Shown here one piece after another: positions 44,470-54,302 of a stretch of DNA of 64,000 bases (the first letter of the stretch is position 1; each line of letters begins with the position of its first letter). Source of the DNA: Luidia sarsii (lineage: Eukaryota > Echinodermata > Asteroidea > Paxillosida > Luidiidae); NCBI GenBank assembly GCA_949987565.1, contig OX465114.1:4492832-4556831 (forward strand). The letters run 5' to 3'. The notes under the pieces were generated by a model. That model saw only the letters and a list, made by a program, of their open reading frames with translations. It was not told the DNA's origin and searched no databases. A program made the position numbers and the translations under genes.

Positions 44470-45095
44470 GCAGGTTCCCATTGCACCTCGGTGATCGGTG
44501 ACAGCATTGTCTATCATGCTGGAGAGAAGGCATCCCACCAGTCTTCGGCCGGTCTCCTCACATGGCGGGGCGTGCGGGGAGCAAAGATCTCATCTATGCT
44601 TCACTCAGTCAGATCAGAGCTGAAGCGCTCTCCGGTCCCCAGCACCAATATTGTCCACCTGAGGACTAATGACCTTTTCTCAATCCCTGTTACGGAAATC
44701 CGGGGGAGGTTAATGGAGGAGGGCCTCCAGGGCTTGCGGCACATGCTTCCACATACATGTATTATATAGTCCGACATCCTACTTCGCCTCTTCTATTATG
44801 GCGAGAATAAGCCCGGGGTCGGCAAACGAAATGTGAATGCCCTTAACAAATTTTCCCATAGGACTTGCACTCACTTGGGGAATGCGCACGCAAACATCCA
44901 TTCCTAGAATATTAACCCCAGCAAGTACACCATTTACTGGCGGGACGGTCTCCACTTGTCCCAATCAGGCAATCAGATATTCTGCCGAAACATCTATGCA
45001 GCCCTTTCCTTCTTTGTCTCCCTCCTCTACCCCCTCCATCCCTGGGTACAGAGTAGCCCCCTCATTCCTCCACAACGTGTTTCAATTTGACCAGA
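44470..45095 (+). pseudogene. SGNH hydrolase domain of the Ngaro element
   Basis: VIGDSIVYHAGEKA carries the GDS nucleophile block (about 44,491), HLRTND is block III (about 44,655), and DGLHLSQSG the terminal Asp-x-x-His block (about 44,945). The frame is continuous but has two internal TAG codons (near 44,767 and 44,907). SGNH domains occur in some Ngaro and CR1-type elements, where their role is unclear (lipase/esterase-like). Confidence 0.78.
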
Positions 45096-45112
45096 ACTAA
45101 TGTCGCTGTTGT

Positions 45113-45541
45113 TCATCCTGCTTGTGAGGTGACCTTCGAGACTACTGGTGATGCTTCATCCCAGTCAGCCAAGTTGGGGCCATCCATCAGGGATCTCCTT
45201 GAATGAAGCTCAATGGGGTTAACAACTGAACAGCATGACGCGCTGCAACAGACACTGGTTAAACATCAAGGTGCTTTTGTTGGTGAAGATGGTAAGCTGG
45301 GAAGAACCAACCAAGTCTATCATCATATTGACACTGCTGAGGCCCGACCCATTAAGCAGCCAGCGAGACGATTACCATTCAGCCAGCGAGCTGAAGCACA
45401 ACAACAGGTAGATGAAATGCTAAGTCAGGGTGTTATCCAACCATCTAATAGTCCTTGGGCTTCACCGGTTGTATTGGTAAAGAAGAAAGATGGAACATTG
45501 AGATTTTGTATCAATTACCGGCGTCTTAACCAAGTCACTAA
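45113..45541 (+). pseudogene. Gypsy pol, start of reverse transcriptase
   Basis: Contains [59 protein letters not shown] and [12 protein letters not shown] stop lies just upstream of 45,213. It is cut at 45,541 by the Harbinger-like element, and the frame resumes at 47,355. Confidence 0.9.
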
Positions 45542-47354
45542 TACCCTTTTCCCACTACAAACTGCTTAACCCCGAGATTTGCCGCCCCGGGTTTAGCATT
45601 CTGTACCCCGGGGTTCGTTAACCCTGAGTTCTGTTCCCATTTGTCGCGTTAACCCGGAGTTTCGCAAAACCCGGGGCGAGCTTGCCCCGGGTTAACGATG
45701 TGCGATTTCCCACTACACCCCAACCCCGGTGTCCGTCACTGCCCGGACCGGAAATCCCACTGCGCGCTAGCTGGTCCCACAATGCCTCGTACCGCCTTGC
45801 CAAAATAGGCGCTGAGGGCACCGAATCGTTGTTTTAGGTCTCCTACTAATATATCATCGTTTCTGTGGGACCACAATGCCTGAAAAAGATTATTTTCCAA
45901 CATAAAAATGACGTCTAAAATAGGTTTCAGTCAGCCACCAATACGTATTCTCACGGAACATGAACAGTACCATTCAGGTATGGCCGGGGTGCTACTGCTA
46001 TAGTAAGCGGGACGACAAAAATATCTGACAATAGATCCTCACAAAAAAATCAAAATAAAAGGGATTCTAAAGAGCCTACATGTTTTGTAAAGATGGATTT
46101 TTAAGCAGCTAGGTCCAACCTAAACGAGCATATTATCGGAGCTTATTATTGTATAAACTCGCACCCCTCTCATTCCTAATAGAATAGTCCATGCTGTCAA
46201 GGTATCGCGATGTGTGTTCGGTGTTCCAAAACCTTCTCATCAGTTCTCGTCCAAAAAATTGAGAATAACTACGTTCGTAGGCCTACCTGAAAAAAATAAA
46301 ATAAAGTTTGCGTCATTTTTGTGCTGTATCGTGAAGTAGTAGCTCGTTTTGCTGTTTAGCTTTCTCCTTTCGGGGCATGGTTACGACTTTGAAAAGGCAC
46401 CCGCGAACACGCAAACCTTTGACAGCTCTTCGATTCTACTTTCGCACGCAACCCGACCACGTGCTGCATGCTGCGCAATCTATCTATCGTGCAACGCAAA
46501 TCGCTCCCAACTACCGTTGGTACCCGTTGTTTGGTACAGCCAGCGATGTCCAAGATTCACTGGTACCCGCAGATTAAAAGTTTGTTGACATGAAACTGTC
46601 AGGATCAAACGCACTGTCCATGTACGTATCTGACATGGCCATGTAAGTACTGTACATGTACATGTACAGTACATTGATCGTGTATGTGTACGTGTATACA
46701 TGTACATGTACAGTAGATGCACATGTACTGTACATGTACATGTACACCCATCCACAGTCCATACAGTTGTGCACAGAATGCGCAATGTTTAGCTGACAGT
46801 GCGCACGGTACAGTGAAGCTTCCATGTGTGCTGCACACACACTGCACCGCAGTCGGAATATTATTTCATGCGTGCTGCAGTGTGCTAAAAGGGCACGGCA
46901 ATTTGTTGCCGTGAAAATCCTCCAAATTTAAGGGCACCGCGGCAATTGGTGAGGGCACGTTTGCCGTCGTGAATTTACTGCCCTCTTGTAAATGCCAGAT
47001 GTGCGTCGCATGCGGATTTTCCCGCCACGTATCCCACCTCTGACCGTCCCATTACGTAACGCATCCGGTGTCTTAACCCTGAGAATGTCCATCGGACTCG
47101 TACCCCGGCGCGGTTTCCCACTACAACGCCAACCCCGGGGTTCGGCCGTTACCCCCGAGATTTCCATCCTTAACCCTGGTCGCGAGCAGGGTTAACGAAC
47201 CCCGGGGTAAGGGCCGATTTTTCGGTCTCAACCCGGAGCGGGAAAAGTGTAGTGGGAAACGTCCTGGCAACCATTTCCAACCCGGGGTATCTCGGGGGTA
47301 AGGGTTGCCGTTACCCCCGAGATAACCCGGAGATTGCGTAGTGGGAAAGGGGTA
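45542..47354. mobile_element. 1,813-bp PIF/Harbinger-like non-autonomous element with TAA target duplication
   Basis: Ends read TACCCTTTTCCCACTAC and, in complement, TACCCCTTTCCCACTAC, flanked by TAA at 45,539-45,541 and 47,355-47,357. A 3-bp TAA duplication fits the PIF/Harbinger superfamily. Internal CCCACTAC blocks (about 45,710, 47,110, 47,250) and GTTAACCC/CCGGGG repeats build subterminal structure. No transposase or Myb-like frame was recognised. The centre holds an unrelated-looking segment and a TGTACA hairpin. Confidence 0.82.
46620..46745. repeat. TGTACA-rich palindromic tract inside the Harbinger-like element
   Basis: AGTACTGTACATGTACATGT and further ACATGTAC blocks form overlapping palindromes; the open frames across it on both strands are artefacts. 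Confidence 0.7.
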
Positions 47355-48720
47355 TAAGAAGGATGCATATCCCCTTCCTCGCATCGATGACAGTTTGGAT
47401 GCACTGGCTGGGTCTTGTTGGTTCTCAACATTAGATTTAGCGTCTGGTTACTGGCAGACCGAAGTCAACCCAGAAGACCGCCATAAAACAGCATTCTCTA
47501 CTGGAACTGGCTTGTATAAATTTAATGTTCTTCCTTTTGGGTTGTGTAATGCTCCAAGTACTTTTGAACGACTGATGGAAATCGTCCTTCATGGTCTCCA
47601 CTGGAAGATCTGCCTCATATACCTAGACGATGTCATTATCTATTCAAAGACATTTGACGAGCATATGGAGCGACTTACATTGGTAATCACTGTTTTTGAA
47701 GAGGCTGGTTTAAAATTAAAACCTAAGAAATGTGCTTTAGCTCGTAGGGAAGTCATGTATCTTGGCCATATAGTGTCATCTAATGGGATATCCACTGACC
47801 CAGAAAAAGTTCGGACGGTACAAGAATGGCCTACTCCTTGCAGTCTTTCTGAAGTCCGAAGTTTTCTGGGTCTCTGCTCCTATTACCGCAAGTTTGTAGC
47901 AAGTTTTGCCCACATTGCTTCCCCTCTTCATCAATTTACACAGAAGAACACCCAAGGTGATATACAAAAATGTTGCAAACACCCAGTTCATTTGGTCCGA
48001 TGAGTGCGAGTCTGCCTTCCAGAGGCTAAAGAGAGCTCTCACAACAACTCCAATCTTGGCCTACCCAGATTTGCAGAGCCATTCATTCTCGACACTGATG
48101 CCAGATATAGAGGGATTGGTGCTGTCCTATCACAGGTGCAGGGAGGCAAAGAGAAGGTTACTTGCTATGCAAGCAGATCTCTTAGCAAATCCGAGCGACG
48201 CTATAGTGTCACTCGTAGAGAACTTCTTACTGTTGTCACCTATGTTCGGCACTTCAAGCATTATCTGTACGGACATTGTTTTACCCTTCGCACCGATCAT
48301 GGTTCCTTGAGATGGCTCTACAAATTTAAAGATCCTGGAGGTCAGGTGGCAAGATGGTTAGAGTTCTTAAGTTCTTACCAATTTGATATACTTCATCGTC
48401 CAGGTACCAAACACCTAAATGCAGATGCTACATGTATGTCCAGGTACCCTTCTGAGCAGTGCAGTGCCATACAGATGCCTACAAACTTTAGCTGGGACCG
48501 TGAGGATTTGAGGACGACTCAACTAGCCGACCCACAGCTGGCCCCAATAGTCAGGTGGAAGGAGAGTGGCAACAAACCAGACGTGGCCTCAAGCAGCGGA
48601 GTTGACGGAGACACAAAGGGGTACCTCTTCCAATGGGATCAACTAGAGATGCACCATGGTGTGCTATATATCGACGCTGGAACGATGCAGAAGGTCAGGG
48701 GTCCCGTCTATTGTTGGTAG
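47355..48720 (+). pseudogene. Gypsy pol, RT palm and RNase H
   Basis: RT continues with KKDAYPLPRIDDSLDAL, STLDLASGYWQ, LPFGLCNAPSTFERLM and IYLDDVIIYS, with the YLDD box intact, then LGHIVSSNGI and VRSFLGLCSYYRKFV. A 26-bp insertion at 47,954 and a further shift near 48,068 change frame. RNase H follows with FILDTDARYRGIGAVLSQ, RRELLTVV and LRTDHGSLRW. The usual NADALSR reads NADATCMSR because of a small ACATGTA-type insertion at about 48,430. Confidence 0.9.
47954..47979. repeat. 26-bp insertion flanked by CACCC duplication
   Basis: The 26 bases are identical to 50,470-50,495, at the left edge of the Penelope-like insertion. They are flanked by CACCC at 47,949-47,953 and 47,980-47,984. The net 31-bp gain breaks the pol frame. 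Confidence 0.85.
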
Positions 48721-48746
48721 TTCCCACAACTTGACAATCTGAGGTA

Positions 48747-50063
48747 ATGCAAAGAGCACATGACGGGCTTGGGGGTGGTCATCTTGGAATCACCAAAACA
48801 GTCGAGAAGGTTAAAAACAAATACTTTTGGATAGGGTGTGCTCGTGACATCAAGACATGGGTCCGGAGGTGTCCCAAGTGCCCCGGTAAGAAGTCACAAA
48901 ACCCGAAGTGTCGTGCTGCACTAGTTCTGGCACCAGCAGGAGCCCCTATGGAGAAAGTTGCTATCGACATCATGGGTCCCTTACCCCTATCTTCAAGAGG
49001 AAACCGCTATATATTAGTCGTGGCTGACTATTTTACAAAATGGACTGAGGCTTTCGCTGTGCCCAACCAAGAAGCTGTTACTGTAGCACGTGTTCTTGTG
49101 GAGGGGTTCGTCTGTAGATACGGAGTGCCAGTTGCACTTCATAGTGACCAAGGAGCGAACTTTGAATCGTCTCTCTTCCAAAATATGTGTAGTCTACTGG
49201 GTATCCACAAGACTAGAACAACTGCATACCATCCGCAGTCAGATGGTCTCGTCGAACGCTTTAACAGAACACTGCAAACGATGATCACCATGTATGTCAA
49301 AGAATACCAGACTGATTGGGACGAACATCTGCCCGAAGTAATGATGGCCTACCGAGCGAGTGAACAAGCCTCAACCAAAGCCACTCCCAACTTGTTGATG
49401 TTTGGAAGGGAAGCCAACATACCCCTTGATCTCTTAGCAGGTGATGTCCCTGAAAGTCGACCTGTGAGCACAGATGACTATGCCTATCGACTTTATCACA
49501 AACTTAAAGATGCATATGAAAATGTACGAACCAATTCTAAAGCAGCACAACATCAGAAGCGCCTGTATGACGCCAAGCGCATGGGAACACCATTCCAGGA
49601 AGGTGATTGCGTGTGGCTATACACACAGCAAACTAAGCAAGGAAGGAGCCCTAAGCTGCAAGCTTTCTGGAAGGGCCCCTTCAAGGTCATACAGAAACTG
49701 TCTGATGCCAACTATAAAATTAGACATAAGAGTGGTGGACGGATTCAAATAGTCCATTTTGATTGTCTGAAGCCCTACAATGCACACTCAACACCAGCTC
49801 CAGACGCTACTCCAAGCCGTGGAACGTCACCTTGTCGTGTGGACTACAGGCAGACAGATTCTGACGTAGAAGCCCCCATCTGGAGCCAGCCAGCTGAGGC
49901 TACTTGGATGTACACATCCATGGAGTGTCAATCCAACGAGGATGACATTTGGAGTGATAATTCTTCCCCAAGACTGGCACCCGGGAGTTCTACGAAGACA
50001 ACTAGATATGGGCGAAGACGTAATGCCCCAGTATGGATGAAGACTGGAGATTTTGAACTGTAG
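48747..50063 (+). CDS. Gypsy integrase with C-terminal domain, 438 codons open
   Basis: Zinc-binding HHCC region (AHDGLGGGHLG ... CPKC), then the DDE core: VAIDIMGPLP (Asp 1), ALHSDQGANFES (Asp 2) and TAYHPQSDGLVERFNRTLQ (Glu). A GPY/F-type C-terminal module follows (GDCVWLY, FWKGPFKVIQKL). All catalytic residues are present and no stop is seen. The join to RNase H is broken: a frameshift near 48,710 and a TGA just upstream separate them. Integrase inserts the cDNA into host DNA; here it is part of a defective element. Confidence 0.9.
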   Translation: MQRAHDGLGGGHLGITKTVEKVKNKYFWIGCARDIKTWVRRCPKCPGKKSQNPKCRAALVLAPAGAPMEKVAIDIMGPLPLSSRGNRYILVVADYFTKWTEAFAVPNQEAVTVARVLVEGFVCRYGVPVALHSDQGANFESSLFQNMCSLLGIHKTRTTAYHPQSDGLVERFNRTLQTMITMYVKEYQTDWDEHLPEVMMAYRASEQASTKATPNLLMFGREANIPLDLLAGDVPESRPVSTDDYAYRLYHKLKDAYENVRTNSKAAQHQKRLYDAKRMGTPFQEGDCVWLYTQQTKQGRSPKLQAFWKGPFKVIQKLSDANYKIRHKSGGRIQIVHFDCLKPYNAHSTPAPDATPSRGTSPCRVDYRQTDSDVEAPIWSQPAEATWMYTSMECQSNEDDIWSDNSSPRLAPGSSTKTTRYGRRRNAPVWMKTGDFEL

Positions 50064-50466
50064 AGGCAATCCTATCTTGGTGGGAATGGTTTGGCACAAA
50101 TTGTACAATCCTGTGAAAGTTACTTACCGTACTCTTAGGCCGGATGAAGGAATCAGGGTACTGTCAAAACTTAAGTTATTCATGTTTGTTTTTAATCCCT
50201 AATAACCTATTTTTTATTTAATTGATTGAAATCCTGCGTATAGTTCAGCCGAGTGAACCGCAGAAGAGACGTCTTTTTGAGTGTCTATTCCATCTGGACA
50301 CATCCTGGATGTAAAACCTATACGATCGTTGTAAATATAATTTAGAACATAAACTGTAGAATAAGAGCAGCTGGGTTATAAAAGTTCTAATTCCAGGTGC
50401 AAACGATAAAACTTAGTGTAACGTATGTAGGCAACGGCATAGACTTAATTAATTAGTATAGAATGA
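50064..50466 (+). other. Gypsy 3' flank, probable UTR/LTR
   Basis: Non-coding sequence between the integrase stop and the Penelope insertion. It probably contains the 3' LTR start, continuing at 52,549. Without the 5' LTR the borders cannot be set. Confidence 0.4.
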
Positions 50467-50540
50467 CTTAAGGTGATATACAAAAATGTTGCAAACTGCT
50501 TACTGACTAAAATTACCAAAATGTAAATCTAAAATTTAGT

Positions 50541-50582
50541 GGGCCTGACGTTTCGATCCTAGCAGGACCTTTCTCAAAGGCA
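50541..50582 (-). ncRNA. Degenerate hammerhead-ribozyme-like motif (Penelope end)
   Basis: On the minus strand: stem I GCCT/AGGC, core TTGAGAA in place of CUGANGA, stem II GGTCCT-GCT-AGGATC, then GAAAC and GTC. It has hammerhead topology with a changed core, so probably inactive. Confidence 0.45.
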
Positions 50583-50853
50583 GAGTGACAAGGACAAAAC
50601 AGATACATGTACACGAAGGAAGGGGGGAGAGTGAATAGGACACGGATGAGAAACAAAGGACAAAGAGTGAAGCTGGTAGGGAGAGATCAAAGGGAAGGGC
50701 AGGGGGTAGGGTAGGGATTAATGAGAGGAGGGGAAAAGATCAAAGAGAAGGGCAAGGAGTGGGGTAGGGATTAGTGACAATAGGGGGAAAGATCAAAGAG
50801 AGAAGTGTGAAGGACTGAACACAAAAGAAGGATTATCAGAAAGCTGCATGGTG

Positions 50854-51693
50854 TTAGTCATTACCCTCCTGGATGTTGAGACCATGTGGTTGAATAGTCC
50901 GAAGACGCTTCATCCACATTTTCTCACGGCTAAGACGGACAGCATTATTACGGTGACCAAGTGATTCTATGCCCAGTACACTCATGTCTGATATCGAATG
51001 ATCAGGGAGATTGAAGTGATACCCAACAGGGGTGTCCATTTTACCGGTTTTGATAGTAGACCTATGGCCATAGATTCGTTTTTTGAGGGTGTTTTTGGTC
51101 TCGCCAACATACTGAATATTACAAACTCTACAAGAGATGAGGTATATGATGTTTGAGGTAGTGCACGTGATAGAGCCATAGGTCGTGTGGGTAGTTCCAG
51201 AAGAATGTCCATTGAAAGAGTCTATTTCCTTGACATGTGTCTTGCAAACAATGCATTTCGAGGTACACTTAAATGTACCAAATTTGGTTGGAGGTGAAGA
51301 GTCCAAAGGGGGAACCTCTGCTCGGACAATTAAGTCACGCAGGTTACGGGGGCGCCTGAAAGCCAAAACAGGCGAATTAGGAATGGCTTCAGCCAGACGA
51401 TCCGAAGTGTGGAGAATATGGTGGTTTTCCTTAGTTATCTTCCTGAGAGGAGGAAGAGAGGGGTGGTAGGAAGTAACTAAGGGAACCTTGGGCTTGTCCT
51501 TAGGACCTGGTGGCTTTTGTTTTAGTGCCGAACTTCTGGGAATGGAATAGACTTTAGCAATGGAGTTCTTCACTTGGCGAGAACTATAGCCTCTAGCAAC
51601 CAAGTTACTGGCCAATACACGTGTATGGCGGCGAAAGTCAGACTCATTGGAACATATACGCCTCAATCTGAGGGCCTGGCTGTAAGCTATAGC
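50854..51693 (-). pseudogene. Penelope-like C-terminal region with GIY-YIG nuclease (left copy)
   Basis: The frame is open but 5'-truncated: no RT is present. It reads RLRRICSNESDFRRHTRVL, FRRPRNLRDLIVRAEVPP, a Cys cluster FKCTSKCIVCKTH, then the GIY-YIG domain SNIIYLISCRVCNIQYVGET followed by LKKRIYGHRS, and ends ...[10 protein letters not shown]. The nuclease nicks the target for primed reverse transcription in this class. The reading frame continues past 51,693 only because it runs into the inverted copy. Confidence 0.85.
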
Positions 51694-51712
51694 CATTCCT
51701 AATTCGCCTGTT

Positions 51713-52225
51713 TTGGCTTTCAGGCGCCCCCGTAACCTGCGTGACTTAATTGTCCGAGCAGAGGTTCCCCCTTTGGACTCTTCACCTCCAACCAAATTTG
51801 GTACATTTAAGTGTACCTCGAAATGCATTGTTTGCAAGACACATGTCAAGGAAATAGACTCTTTCAATGGACATTCTTCTGGAACTACCCACACGACCTA
51901 TGGCTCTATCACGTGCACTACCTCAAACATCATATACCTCATCTCTTGTAGAGTTTGTAATATTCAGTATGTTGGCGAGACCAAAAACACCCTCAAAAAA
52001 CGAATCTATGGCCATAGGTCTACTATCAAAACTGGTAAAATGGACACCCCTATTGGGTATCACTTCAATCTCCCTGATCATTCGATATCAGACATGAGTG
52101 TACTGGGCATAGAATCACTTGGTCACCGTAATAATGCTGTCCGTCTTAGCCGTGAGAAAATGTGGATGAAGCGTCTTCGGACTATTCAACCACATGGTCT
52201 CAACATCCAGGAGGGTAATGACTAA
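51713..52225 (+). pseudogene. Penelope-like GIY-YIG region (right copy)
   Basis: Same protein as the left copy from FRRPRNLRDLIVRAEVPP to the C-terminus, with one visible residue difference (MDTPIGYHF instead of MDTPVGYHF). The N-terminal part is absent. Confidence 0.85.
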
Positions 52226-52497
52226 CACCATGCAGCTTTCTGATAATCCTTCTTTTGTGTTCAGTCCTTCACACTTCTCTCTTTGATCTTTCCCCCTATT
52301 GTCACTAATCCCTACCCCACTCCTTGCCCTTCTCTTTGATCTTTTCCCCTCCTCTCATTAATCCCTACCCTACCCCCTGCCCTTCCCTTTGATCTCTCCC
52401 TACCAGCTTCACTCTTTGTCCTTTGTTTCTCATCCGTGTCCTATTCACTCTCCCCCCTTCCTTCGTGTACATGTATCTGTTTTGTCCTTGTCACTCT

Positions 52498-52538
52498 GCC
52501 TTTGAGAAAGGTCCTGCTAGGATCGAAACGTCAGGCCC
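52498..52538 (+). ncRNA. Degenerate hammerhead-ribozyme-like motif (Penelope end)
   Basis: Same motif as 50,541-50,582 on the plus strand; further instances lie at 27,472-27,511 (+), 39,477-39,520 (-) and 57,787-57,826 (+). Confidence 0.45.
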
Positions 52539-52548
52539 ACTAAATTTT

Positions 52549-52854
52549 AGTATAGAATGAGTAATTTACACGAAAGTTCTTGAATATAAGATTTTCAGGT
52601 TAGTGGCTCCCCCAAACAAACTTATTTATAGGACTAAGGAATGTCAATGCTTAATTTAACGAAGTGTGTAGTTCTCTCTCTGTGTGCAGGTGCTGTAGAC
52701 TGAGCAGACCAACTCTTGAACTGTGTTTAAGACGTGAGGACACGTCTTCCCAGAGGAGGAGGCTGTGTAAAGAACCCTCCCCCCACAGGCCAGTTGGTGC
52801 GGGCGAACAATGGACTTCCCTCTGGATGATCCAAGATGGCCGCCTTTGGCTCGT
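52549..52854 (+). other. Continuation of the Gypsy 3' flank / LTR candidate
   Basis: Begins with the second AGTATAGAATGA. CTCTCTCTGTGTGCAGGTG and the following G/A-rich stretch could be R/U5 sequence, but no second LTR is available to compare. Confidence 0.35.
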
Positions 52855-53181
52855 CGCACAGGAGAGAATGTTCTCGATCAAATGAGGGTAAATTTCTCCT
52901 TTTTCCCCAAACGTGAGTAATACAAATGACCATTATTGAAATCTGTGACTCTTACTGAATCAAAAAATGGGCATGTACATGTAGGACGGTGTTACGGGTG
53001 TTTTCGGCGGTTAATCTGGAGGTTCCGGTCACGTAGTTTTTCGGTCGAAATGTTTTGGCGGTTTGTACACATCAGCCATGTTGGGACTCGGTACGACTTG
53101 GACGCTACAGTCAACCGAATCTCAAAATTTCAAAATTCGATAAAAAAAAGGATGATTGTTGGGTCCAAGTTACTTGGACTA
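52855..53181. mobile_element. Single arm of the Mutator-like foldback family
   Basis: GAGAATGTTCTCGATC, then CGGGTGTTTTCGGCGG, CTCAAAATTTCAAAATTC and the terminus GGGTCCAAGTTACTTGGACT. The opposite arm is missing. Confidence 0.65.
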
Positions 53182-54302
53182 GAAAAAGGTACAATAACTT
53201 GTTTGGTCTCACCAACAATATTTTGAAAAGACGAGTGAGGAAATGGTAACAAGTAATACTAGCTGTATTGTCTTCTCATACCTCGGTTTTTGACATGTTT
53301 AGCCTTGAATATTCCCTTGCGTAAGAAAATCAAGATCAAGAAGACCTAATTACTAAGTTTTAGTAAATTGAACGACGCCCACGATGACCAGTGCCGTCGT
53401 TTCCCTCTTTACTGGCCGAGATGCCCTGCAAAAATACCCGTCTTCACGGCCACTTTGGCCATGCCCTATTTTCACCTTGGCCGTCGTGCCCTTTTTTTTT
53501 GCATTGGTAAGCATATTTACAGTTGTTTTTAGACTACATGTATTTTATTTGGAATATCGGAGAGCGATGTCAACTCAATAAGACAGAGAAGTGTAAACCA
53601 CTCATCGGAAATAAATAGTCGGCACCCTCAACACAAGAACGTGTGACCAACATAAAAGACGTCTAGGTTTCTGACTTTGGAGATTTGGTGCGCCAAAAGA
53701 GGGCACCCTTTATTTCTTTGTTGGCCAGAATGTTGAGGTTTATCCTCAATGCAAATGTACTGTACACACGCCGTTCCAAGAGGTCTGGCTGCTAGCCGCG
53801 TTGGACAGTGACCGCAATATCGTAACTTGCAATGTTGATGGGGACTTTCAAAGGCGGCAGTTATGGACAAAAGGCCCTTTTATAGAGGTGGCCGGATAAG
53901 CAGGTTTCACTGTATGTATAGTACATGTATATAGCAGGGCATACAAAAATGAAAAAAAAAATTGTACAATTTATTTCCAATTGGCCTCTGTGCCCTTTCC
54001 CAATTTTTATTTGGGGGCCTTGTTGCCCTACCCACTGGCCTTGGTGCCCCCGAAAATTTTGCATTATTCAAGGCCAAACTGGCCTTGCCCTGAAAATTAC
54101 CAAATTCAAGGCCTGCATGTACATGTTTCTGACTTGTTACAAATAGAATGCATAGGCCAAAGCAGGTATGTTTGCTAAACATAACATTTGACATTAGGTA
54201 TACTAGTGATGGTGAAGACAGTTTTCAAACCCTCTTGAGGCCAAGTGAATTTTATAATTATTTCTGTAAAAATATCCAAATGCTTGTTTACATTTTCTAC
54301 AG
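53182..54302. other. Non-coding, with GGCC/TGCCC-rich degenerate repeats
   Basis: GGCCTTGTTGCCC and GGCCTTGGTGCCC alternations at 53,385-53,510 and 53,985-54,120 form an irregular low-complexity unit. A similar block (GGGCACGGCAA) lies inside the Harbinger-like element at about 46,890. Confidence 0.45.

Larger units (their letters stand above)
41635..45100 (+). mobile_element. Ngaro-type (DIRS order) retrotransposon, internally deleted
   Basis: Four pieces on the + strand occur in element order: a gag-like region with a CCHC knuckle, the first half of a DIRS-type RT, a tyrosine recombinase tail and an SGNH hydrolase domain. Use of a tyrosine recombinase and lack of an integrase define the DIRS order. 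An extra hydrolase frame is a feature reported for some Ngaro elements. The RT palm catalytic box, RNase H and recombinase N-terminus are deleted between about 43,902 and 43,990. No split terminal repeats were recognised. Confidence 0.8.
45103..50466 (+). mobile_element. Ty3/Gypsy LTR retrotransposon, 5'-truncated, interrupted
   Basis: Pol is present in Ty3/Gypsy order: RT, RNase H, integrase. Gag, protease and the 5' LTR are missing; the left edge abuts the Ngaro hydrolase. A 1.8-kb DNA transposon sits in the RT, a 26-bp insert breaks the RT/RNase H junction, and a Penelope-like composite splits the 3' flank. Confidence 0.88.
50467..52548. mobile_element. Young Penelope-like head-to-head composite with 12-bp target duplication
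   Basis: Flanked by AGTATAGAATGA at 50,455-50,466 and 52,549-52,560. The left copy runs on the minus strand (51,693 to 50,527) and the right, shorter copy on the plus strand (51,694 to 52,548). The arms of about 860 bp are almost identical. Both copies start inside the coding region, so both are 5'-truncated. About 60 bp of extra sequence lies at the left edge. Inverted partial copies are characteristic of Penelope-like insertions. Confidence 0.88.
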
